From: Beroe forskalii
Lineage: Eukaryota; Ctenophora; Nuda; Beroida; Beroidae
Direction of reading: 5' to 3'
Assembly: GCA_011033025.1 (NCBI GenBank)
Contig: WFMF01000303.1
Span: 152,735-216,734, forward strand
Length of the DNA: 64,000 bases
Shown here: piece after piece, positions 56,001 through 64,000 of the stretch
How the letters are laid out: each line of letters opens with the position of its first letter
How positions within the stretch are numbered: the first letter of the stretch is position 1
Notes under the pieces: generated by a model
What the model was told of the DNA's origin: nothing
The model's database searches: none
The model's input: the letters and a program-made list of their open reading frames with translations, nothing else
Made by a program: the position numbers and the translations under genes

Positions 56001-57885
56001 ATAAGAGAATGTAGGAACAGTTTAGTAATGTCCCCACTAAATTTGTGAATGTGAGTGTCACATCTCCAAGCATTATTCCATAGTTAAACCACAGAAAGCA
56101 CCTGAAAAACAATGTTTCAAAAATATTATGATATTGGAGACAAGAGACAGAGTGACCCATTCAAAAACTCTAAAAGGATTAAATTTGTACACTATAAATA
56201 CTCAATCAGTGATTCACTGACTTCAAAGATTGGGGAGCTGGCAAGCACCCTTAGCTATGATAGGAGTTCTCTCTTACTCTTTCTCTCTCTGAGGACCCAT
56301 ATTTCAAGTAATGAAAAATAACTTTGCCAGCAACCATTATATAAAAACTAGCAGGCCCATTCGGCGCTGCTACGCAGCATCACACTCACAAATTTCGGAC
56401 CTACGCAGTTCAAATTAATGAAAATCTTTTTACCGCATCGAAAAATTCGAATCAGAACCAAAGTTGTTCAGGGAAATAGCGAAACAAAACCAACAAAGCA
56501 AGAAATGAAATTCACTCACTTCTCATGTTACCATATGCCGACACAAACCCATACACACATCGACACAGTGCCCATACACGGTTTTCCCAAATCTATGATG
56601 CCGACACAATGGCCATACACGCCGACACAAAATCCACACACACGCCTGTGTCCATACACACGGTTTTCCCATTCTAGTCTATGATGCCGACACAATAATC
56701 CACACACACGCCGACACAAAATCCATACACACTTACCAAATTATAATTAGAGATGAAGTATATATTATGTTTGTATGAACAAGCAAAATGTTGCTGAAAC
56801 ACCTGGAACAAAACTGTGAGACAAGTATGAGAAACAAATTTATTTTTTATCGACATCTTCACTGCATTTAAGATATCAAACACATCAACAAAGTGTAGCA
56901 CAAGTGAACACAACTGAAACACAGCTGTGACACACCTGGGACACAAGTACAACACAATCCAGTGGCACAAGTATGACAACCCTGAAAAATAAATGAGAAA
57001 TGCACTATTAATGTCTTAGTTGTGCAGCAGATGTGTCAGAGTTGTGTTGCATTTGTTCCACACTAGCATTTCAAGTGTGTTGCGAGTATATGTCACAAGT
57101 GTGTTCCTGTAAATTACATAACTTATGTCTCAGTAGTGTCACACTTATGTTGCACATGTGTTGCTGATTTGTTGCAGGTATTTTGCAGGTGTATAAGCTC
57201 AGCATTTGCTCATACAACATTTCGTAAAGTTGTTGAGTATATCTGTCATAGTTTACATACGCAGTGGCCATAGCAACAAATGGTAAAATTGGAATATCAC
57301 CAGTCCCTCTTCTTTTAATCTTCTGTACAGTATGTCTGAAAGCATGATGGTTCTAGTCAAATCATATTCAGCATACTAGAATTCAGTTAGAAAATAAAAT
57401 TATATATGATTATCTATTAATAATAATAAAGTGTACTTTGAGCTCACAAATTGGAGAATATTTGCCAAATTGATCAATTTGTCATTTGTACTGTAAATAT
57501 AAATGATTGTATAAAACAGCTGAGTTGTATAGGTATACTGTAGCCAATTATAAATGTCATGACAAAAGCTGTTTTTACAATATCTATTTACAATAAACAT
57601 TTGAATGAAAAATTTAATAGTTCATACCTCTTCATGCCCAGGTGAAATGAAACTTTAAAGACTCTAAATTACCAGATAATTTTGGCTAGGCTGTAAATTT
57701 TTATGCATACTAATCAGTGGGTAAAAATGTACAGAAATGTACAAAACTTGCATAATTGCCCTAACCCCAAAATTTAGGAATTATAGAGTAGTCATGACAG
57801 ATTACATTTTAGTCACTTACATTCCAGTTGAGTACATGCCAAGTGTTAACACCATTGCAACTTTCGAAACAATAAACTCAATCAT
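53019..57885 (-). CDS. SLC50A1: SWEET sugar transporter SLC50A1, complete (six exons)
   Basis: Exons 57821-57885, 57261-57335, 55978-56101, 55461-55622, 55180-55299 and 53019-53126 join in frame to 217 residues (human 221). SWEETs are seven-helix uniporters for glucose and other sugars built of two MtN3 triple-helix repeats around a linker helix. Repeat 1 signatures are the QKIKRRGTGDIPILPFV loop, CFLWFNYGIMLGD and TNLVGTLL. Repeat 2 signatures are ASPLAQL, a KNTDSMSFPLSV loop and VQFPNVCGTILAIIQLG. The exon 5 donor splits V-Q/FPN: the base pattern after it (gtaccaaat) can mimic PN, so an unspliced reading looks plausible but stops soon. All six introns obey GT-AG. Introns hold minisatellites and MITEs. 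Known animal SWEETs sit in Golgi and plasma membranes. Confidence 0.93.
53618..53875. repeat. Minisatellite (AAATGTCCC)n in SLC50A1 intron 5
   Basis: A 9-10 bp unit (aattgtccc, aaatgtccc, catatgtccc) in about 20 imperfect copies. It ends with the opposite orientation (gggacaattgggaca) at 53855-53872. Confidence 0.85.
53892..54054. mobile_element. MITE family E in SLC50A1 intron 5
   Basis: About 163 bp, ends TATCACCACTGAAACCGTTG on the left and the near-complement ending GTGGTGATAA. A relic of the same family lies at about 4075-4165. Confidence 0.8.
54380..54540. mobile_element. MITE family C, copy 3, in SLC50A1 intron 5
   Basis: About 160 bp. The left end reads ATGTTCACATATTACGTAAT and the right end the complement. 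It is close to the 12.7-kb copy in its centre. Confidence 0.75.
56520..56735. repeat. CCGACACAA / CCATACAC tandem repeat in SLC50A1 intron 2
   Basis: Two diverged long units of about 100 bp (ggttttccca, tctatgatgccgacacaa) made of short ccgacacaa and ccatacacac words. Confidence 0.8.
56800..57200. repeat. ACACAAGT-type minisatellite that flips strand, intron 2 of SLC50A1
   Basis: Left part (about 56800-56975) has 10-11 bp words such as gaaacacaa and gggacacaagt. From about 57005 the same kind of word appears on the other strand (tgtgtcagagttgtgttgc). The two parts could fold together. Confidence 0.75.
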
Positions 57886-58039
57886 AGCTGCAGCTAACTG
57901 AAGAAACTAATAAACTAGTTAGCACATAAATTATGCAATTCAATATTAATGTGATGTAGATAACTCTTAGTTGTAATCCAAAGGAAAAATTTTCTATATG
58001 ATTTAACTGCTGTGCTGTCAAAATGATAATTGAATTGAC
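57886..58039. other. SLC50A1 5' flank
   Basis: Immediate upstream DNA of the SLC50A1 start codon (57885); no TATA box picked out. AT-rich. Confidence 0.35.
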
Positions 58040-58210
58040 TAATTGAGCATGGGTCAATTTATTGAAATTAATCAATCAATGATTGATTGACTAATGTGTT
58101 TTAAACAGAAAGTCTTTGAGCTAGTGGGAAAGTCATTTGGGACCAGTATAACATATCAGTCTTTCAAATGGAGTTGATTGATTCACCAATTCCATTTGAT
58201 CAACTGATGT
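58040..58210. mobile_element. MITE family B, decayed copy
   Basis: Shares with 1409-1643 the centre (aatgtgttttaaacag, ctttgagctagtgggaaag) and inverted arms now reading gattgattg where the first copy has gatcgatcg. Most CpGs have become TG/CA. Confidence 0.8.
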
Positions 58211-58412
58211 ACTATACTATTATCTTTGGGATACAAATACAGTCATCTTTGTACAGTCAAGCCACAAAACTTTCCAACAGCTCTTTCCTTAGTCTTTGAC
58301 AGGATCCAAGTAAGATACCTTTATCAGAGATCTAGGTAGATCCAAACAAATGATAATGAGACACCAAAAATGATATGGTGTAATGAAATATACTGTATAC
58401 ATGTCCTTTATG

Positions 58413-58569
58413 CATATGTGTGCAGACCACTCGATTGACAGAGGCCTGGATAAAGACACACGGATTTCCTCTGCATGCTTCAAATTTCTAAACAAATTCT
58501 GGCAAAAGCACACAATTTTTGCGCATCTCTATTGAGCCCTTTTTCAATCAAGTGGTCTGCACACCTATG
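58413..58569. mobile_element. MITE family A, copy 3
   Basis: 157 bp, ends CATATGTGTGCAGACC and GTGGTCTGCACACCTATG. Three CpG remain against 14 in copy 1. Confidence 0.9.
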
Positions 58570-59143
58570 GGTAATGAATCCAGAATAAAATAAAATAAAA
58601 TAAACAATTTTGATATTATTTGAATCAAAAAGAAATCTTTCTTCAAGACATCAATCTGCAAGACTTTTCTTCAACTCCGTACTTGAACACCAACATGATC
58701 CCTTTAAGGTAATGCAATGTTGAGAGCAGCAGGATCTAAATTTTGATATTACATCAACAAATTGTCACACAACTGTTTCTATGATTAATTAGGCTTTAAA
58801 CTGGATCTTCCAGACCACATTAAGTATAAGAAAAAAAGGCAAGCCTACAGCTAACAAAAGTACCAGATTCATTAGGGAATTCACAAACTTATGAAATTAT
58901 TAAAAGTTAAAAAGCTTTACCATGAGCATGCATAAAAATAAATTGATAAATTAAATTAATCAGATTAAATGAATTAAATTATTCAAATAAATTGAAGAGC
59001 AGTCAGACCACCAACTAAAACATTATATTCAAAACTTCTAAAATGCAAGTGTTTGCTTTCTGTTTGAGAAGAAAACGAAAAAGTTTGACAGAGACACACT
59101 ATTCCTACAAGATGTCCACTTCCTCCCTGTTAAAAATTGTAAC
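58570..59143. other. Gene-free spacer
   Basis: AT-rich, no exon recognised. Confidence 0.4.
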
Positions 59144-59212
59144 AATTTTAAATTTGCCTTAATGGTCTTAAAATTTAGTAAATTTTAAGACCATTAAGGC
59201 AAATTTAAAATT
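59144..59212. repeat. Perfect palindrome, 34-bp arms, 1-nt loop
   Basis: Arms read AATTTTAAATTTGCCTTAAT.. and its exact complement, with a single G (59178) at the centre. The right arm is part of the duplicated unit that starts here. Confidence 0.95.
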
Positions 59213-60190
59213 TAATTTACTACAGTAATTGATACAATCAAAGTTGGGTATCTCTCCCATATAAACGGCTCTGAGTGACGTCACAGATCTGAACGTCAAT
59301 TTTTTTCTGTATCCTAACCCTAACCATTGCCCTAACCAAAACCCCTAACCTTAATCCTAACCCTGAACCTAACAAATCCTGACCCTAATCAGAACCCTAA
59401 CCTTAATGCTTAAAGCGCTAGGTGCGCTTAATTATATTTTTCTGAGTGACGTCATTGTCATAGATAATGAAGGCTCCCGTTTACATGGTAAGCCGTAAGT
59501 ATTTATCACTGAATGGAGTTTTTGAACGACTAAATAAATAAACGTATCTTCTTAGACGAACAAATACAGCCATCTTTGCATTCAAGAATTTTTCCAACTG
59601 GGCCGGGCAACCTAATTCATGTCAATGGAATTCATCCTTCAAAACACTTAATCATTTGATTATGTACTTAGCTTTAGTAAATTTTAAGACCATTTGCATT
59701 AAGGCAAATTTAAAATTTATGATTTAATTTACTACAGTAATTGATACAATCAAAGTTGGGTATCTCTCCCATATAAACGGCTCTGAGTGACGTCACAGAT
59801 CTGAACGTCAATTTTTCTGTATCCTAACCCTAACCATTGCCCTAACCAAAACCCTAACCTTAATCCTAACCCTGAACCTAACAAATCCTGACCCTAATCA
59901 GAACCCTAACCTTAATGCTTAAAGCGCTAGGTGCGCTTAATTATATTTTTCTGAGTGACGTCATTGTCATAGATAATGAAGGCTCCCGTTTACATGGTAA
60001 GCCGTAAGTATTTATCACTGAATGGAGTTTTTTGAATGAATATAAATAAATAAACGTATCTTCTTTGTAGAACAAATACACTATACAGCCATCTTTGCAT
60101 TCAATAATTAATTTTCCAATTGGGCAACCTAATTCATGTCAATGGAATTCATCCTTCAAAACACTTAATCATTTGATTATGTACTTAGCT
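59174..60190. repeat. Tandem duplication, about 0.5-kb unit, with telomere-like text
   Basis: Copies 59174-59672 and 59673-60190 are near-identical apart from small indels. Each contains degenerate cctaaccctaacc text, the word aacggctctgagtgacgtca and an agcgctaggtgcgcttaa word, matching the dispersed repeat F at 12.9-13.4 kb. Confidence 0.9.
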
Positions 60191-60345
60191 TCACCTAACC
60201 AGGTGCTTATGCGCGCGCGGCCTTATACGGCCTGAGGAGGAACGACGGCGCGACGCGCGCGCAGAACTGGGCGCTGGTAAGCCGTTAGGGCAAATTATGT
60301 ACCTTGACATGGCACTCAGAATTAACAAATTTGATTATTTGTTAC
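60191..60345. other. GC-rich inverted-repeat patch
   Basis: Around cgcgcgcggcc and gacgcgcgcgc at 60210-60265, with outer words taaccaggtgctta and ctggtaagcc. It resembles the GC-rich patch at 23.4-23.6 kb. No gene. Confidence 0.5.
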
Positions 60346-62456
60346 GCAGAAACGAATTACTGTGTAACGCAGAAACGTTACTGTGTAACGCAGAAACGTT
60401 ACTGTGTCACGCAGAAACGTTACTGTGTAACGAAGAAACGTTACTGTGCATGTGTAACGCAGAACCGTTACTGTGTAACGCAGAAACGTTACTGTGTAAC
60501 GCAGAAACGTACTACTGTGAAACACAGAAACGTTACTGTGTCACGCAGAAACGTTACTGTGTAACGCAGAAACGTTACTGTGTAACGCAGAAACGTTACT
60601 GTGTAACGCAGAAACGTTACTGTGTAACGCAGAAACGTTACTGTGTAACGCAGAAACGTTACTGTGTAACGCAGAAACGTTACTGTGTAACGCAGAAACG
60701 TTAGTGTAACGCAGAAACGTTACTGTGTAACGCAGAAACGTTACTGTGTAACGCAGAAACGTTACTGTGTAACGCAGAAACGTTACTGTGTAACGCAGAA
60801 ACGTTACTGTGTAACGCAGAAACCTTACTGTGTATCGCAGAATCGTTACTGTGTAACGCAGAAACGTTACTGAATACTGTGTAACGCAGAAACGTACTAC
60901 TGTGAAACACAGAAACGTTACTGTGTAACGCAGAAACGTTACTGTGTAACGCAGAAACGTTACTGTGTCACGCAGAAACGTTACTGTGTCACGCAGAAAC
61001 GTTACTGTGTCACGCAGAAACGTTACTGTGTAACGCAGAAACGTTACTGTGTAACGCAGAAACGTTACTGTGTAACGCAGAAACGTTACTTTGTAACGCA
61101 GAAACGTTACTGTGTAACGCAGAAACGTTACTGTGTAACGCAGAAACGTTACTCTGTAACGCAGAAACGTTACTGTGTAACGCAGAAACGTTACTGTGTA
61201 ACGCAGAAACGTTACTCTGTAACGCAGAAACGTTACTGTGTAACGCAGAAACGTTACTGTGTAACGCAGAAACGTTACTGTGTAACGCAGAAACATTACT
61301 GTGTAACGCAGAAACGTTACTGTGTATCGCAGAATCGTTACTGTGCAACGCAGAAACGTTACTGAATACTGTGTAACGCAGAAACGTACTACTGTGAAAC
61401 ACAGAAAAGTTACTGTGTAACGCAGAAACGTACTACTGTGCAACACAGAAACGTTACTGTGTAACGCAGAAACGTTACTGTGTAGCGCAGAAACGTTACT
61501 GTGTAGCGCAGAAACGTTACTGTGTAACGCAGAAACGTTACTGTGTAACGCAAAAACGTTACTGTGTCAAGCAGAAACGTTACTGTGTAACGCAGAAACG
61601 TTACTGTGTAACGCAGAAACGTTACTGAATACTGTGTAACGCAGAAACGTACTACTGTGAAACACAGAAACGTTACTGTGTAACGCAGAAACGTACTAGT
61701 GTGTAACACAGAAACGTTACTGTGTAACGCAGAAACGTTACTGTGTAGCGCAGAAACGTTACTGTGTAACGCAGAAACGTTATTGTGTAGCGCAGAAACG
61801 TTACTGTGTAACGCAGAAACGTTACTGTGTAACGCAGAAACGTTACTGTGTAACGCAGAAACGTTACTGTGTAACGCAGAAACGTTACTGTGTAACGCAG
61901 AAACGTTACTGTGTAACGCAGAAACGTTACTGTGTAACGCAGAAAAGTACTACTGTGTAACACAGAAACGTTACTGTGTAGCGCAGAAACGTTACTGTGT
62001 AACGCAGAAACGTTACTGTGCAACGCAGAAACGTTACTGTGTAACGCAGAAACGTTACTTTGTAACGCAGAAACGTTACAGTGTAACGCAGAAACGTTAC
62101 AGTGTAACGCAGAAACGTTACTGTGTAACGCAGAAACGTTACTGTGTAACGCAGAAACGTTACTGTGTAACGCAGAAACGTTACTGTGTAACGCAGAAAC
62201 GTTACTGTGTAACGCAGAAACGTTACTGTAACGCAGAAACGTTACTGTGTAACGCAGAAACGTTACTGTGTAACGCAGAAACGTTACTGTGTAACGCAGA
62301 AACGTTACTGTGTAACGCAGAAACGTTAGTGTAACGCAGAAACGTTACCGTGTTACGCGGAAACGTTACTGTAACGCAGAAACGTCACAGTGTAACGCGG
62401 AAACGTTACTGTGTAACGCAGAAACGTTACCGTGTTACGCGGAAACGTTTCCGTGT
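60346..62456. repeat. 21-bp minisatellite (CGCAGAAACGTTACTGTGTAA)n
   Basis: About 100 copies of a unit reading cgcagaaacgttactgtgta plus a. Because 21 is divisible by three, it opens reading frames of up to 301 codons on both strands; these are artefacts. A marked block with tactgaatactg and a tgtatcgcagaatcg variant recurs 492 bp apart (60831 and 61323; 60871 and 61363) and partly at 61626, showing duplication of whole blocks. Confidence 0.97.
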
Positions 62457-63419
62457 AAGTTGTAACACGTTTCCGGTTGACTATAAAATTAAGTATAAAC
62501 GTGAGCGCAGTGTCTGCAAAATAGCAATTATCGGAAAGGAGAGATAACTGCACAATGATAATAAGCGGCTGTCTCAATGTCTCTTATATCATTACGAGTG
62601 GTGTATTTAATTTGAAGACATTGGTTCGCTTATTGTCCTTCTCAGATAAACAGAGCGAGTGTTTGTGCTGTTTAACTGCAATCAAAGGCCAGTGTAGGCA
62701 TTATGTGAAAAACCAATCATCATATATCACTGTACCATCAAGTAATGCGATATTCAGAGATACGATGCTCATTGCATAATATGGAATTTGACCTTTAGAA
62801 ATTGAAAAACTTCACTTTGATTTTAAAAACCACTTTAATTTTTCAAATCTACCAACAACATAACCAGAACCTTTCTATTAAGCATTACCTATAGCATAAA
62901 GTGATCATTATCTCAGGATCTTTGAAAGTTGACAGAACTTAATAATAGTACAATATAAGGGTGGGAGAGAGAGGGTGAAACTGTCTGTTTTGTCCAGAAA
63001 TTTACTACTGAAACAGCGGTCAAAACATAATGAAAAAATCTGGAAAGATTACGGAGAAAAAGGACATTTTATCCGTTTTGTCCACTTTTCGAATGCGGAA
63101 ATATTAATAGAAAACAAACACGGACACAGCGGTCAAAATTTACATTGAATTTGAAATAGACATGTCCATTGTCCACGTTCCGCTTTTCAGAAGCAGAAAA
63201 ATGGGCGGAAATCAAGTAAAAACGGTCCCTTTTTTCGTGTTACTTCACACTTGGGTCAAATTAACTAGTGAGTGATGTGACAGAACGTCCTGTTCTGCTG
63301 GGAACTAAACACACTGCCATCTAAACTGATCAGTAGATTAAAGTTCTACCCCATGTTGGTAACATGACACAATGTCCTTTTGCACTGGGAGCTGCAGTGC
63401 TCTGCCGTTGATACTACAT
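62457..63419. other. Gene-free spacer
   Basis: No recognised gene. A 74-codon ORF at 62555-62779 has no family resemblance. Confidence 0.4.
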
Positions 63420-63746
63420 ACAGGAACTGGTCGAATGAAGCCGAAACAAGCGGAACAAACCGAAACCACCCCGAATCAAACTGAAACGATCCGAAACAAG
63501 CGAATCGACCCGAAACAAGCGAATCAACCGAATCAACCCCAAAACAAGCGAATCAAGGTCCGAAACATGCGAATTAATTTGAATTACCCCAACCATAATA
63601 TATATAACCCCGGTTGATTCGCTTTTTTCTGGTTGATTCGCTTGTTTCGGGTTGAGTCGCTTATTCGGAGAGGTTTTCGGGGTGGTTTCGCCGTTTCGGT
63701 TTTATTCAGCAGTCAGCTTGCTTTGGCTTGATTCGACAGTTCCTGT
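63420..63746. mobile_element. 327-bp foldback element
   Basis: The whole segment is an imperfect inverted repeat with the axis near 63605. Ends are ACAGGAACTGGTCGAATGAA and the near-complement ending CAGTTCCTGT. Arms are made of gcgaatcaacc and gaaacaagcg words, inverted in the right arm. No ORF of note. Confidence 0.85.
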
Positions 63747-64000
63747 TTGTAGAATCGACAAATGCTGTGCACACCGCCACACTGTACACATACATTAACC
63801 TAACCAATTTTACTTGGTGGATAATTTCGTTAAATAACCCATAAGTGCAAAGTAACAGCATGTTTTCAAAGACGCTCAAAATCGGCTATTCATTGTAATG
63901 TTTAAATTCTCTAAGATGTTCATGTCAATAACCGAGACACAATATAAAATCATACATAAATTATCCAGTCAATATCAATAGCAGTAGCACCAAGTTATAA
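63747..64000. other. Right edge
   Basis: Nothing recognised. Confidence 0.4.

Noticed and set aside
59310-59410. Possible interstitial telomere (cctaaccctaacc)
   Set aside because: The words are degenerate and part of a dispersed repeat that also occurs at 12.9-13.3 kb; it is not a telomere fusion scar.
60541-61446. 301-codon ORF on the minus strand (repeating VTFLRYT)
   Set aside because: It is produced by a 21-bp minisatellite whose unit length is divisible by three; the opposite strand is open too, and there is no non-repeat flank with coding character.

Overview
This is nuclear DNA of an animal. It is AT-rich, with spliced genes, GT-AG introns and no operons. The recognisable genes (RNF41/NRDP1, kaptin, an animal-type SWEET sugar transporter, UBXN4, a PLAC8-family protein and a METTL24/FkbM-like methyltransferase) are metazoan. 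Much of the rest is minisatellite, palindromic short transposons and a cnidarian/sponge-style non-LTR retrotransposon. A marine, early-branching invertebrate (sponge or cnidarian grade) fits best, but the phylum is an inference. There is one 100-base assembly gap at 20959-21058.

Layout, left half (1-41.7 kb). A possible CpG-containing promoter with E-boxes, CCAAT boxes and a CRE (about 760-960) lies before a 1 kb minisatellite and a single-exon type II membrane methyltransferase-like gene (4423-5349, +). A four-exon PLAC8-family gene follows (8183-9509, +). Then come several palindromic MITEs, a 1.6 kb minisatellite built of self-complementary 19-22 bp units (10.9-12.5 kb), a gene-poor stretch, GTGTGGCA arrays in inverted arrangement (16.6 and 17.8 kb) and a 16-bp minisatellite that runs into the gap. 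A nearly full-length LINE with PHD finger and reverse transcriptase occupies about 23.96-27.1 kb (minus). Two related GGTACC-containing satellites fill 29.1-32.0 kb. An element with inverted ends (32.78-34.02 kb) stops 14 bases before an OTU-protease ORF (34037-35113, +). A broken hAT-type transposase (35.77-36.6 kb), a 143-bp tandem repeat and a 1.3-kb segmental duplication (38.0-40.6 kb) follow. A 5'-truncated second copy of the same LINE (40.80-41.73 kb) sits in intron 3 of UBXN4.

Layout, right half (41.8-64 kb). Four conserved genes lie head to tail on the minus strand: UBXN4 (first three exons only visible), RNF41 (five coding exons, complete), KPTN (one exon, complete) and SLC50A1/SWEET (six exons, complete). 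A 2.7-kb foldback element with about 1-kb near-identical arms (47.07-49.77 kb) separates RNF41 from KPTN. Introns carry small MITEs and minisatellites. Beyond SLC50A1 come decayed MITE copies, a perfect 34-bp-arm palindrome beside a 0.5-kb tandem duplication with degenerate telomere-like text, a 2.1-kb 21-bp minisatellite that produces long spurious ORFs, and a 327-bp foldback element.

Functional links are loose: KPTN belongs to KICSTOR (nutrient sensing to mTORC1), SLC50A1 moves sugars, RNF41 is a ubiquitin ligase and UBXN4 is an ER ubiquitin/p97 adaptor. They share a strand and neighbourhood, but nothing in the sequence shows co-regulation. The best candidates for something undescribed are the PHD-RT-endonuclease LINE, the OTU ORF abutting a transposon end and next to a hAT remnant, and the long-armed foldback element.
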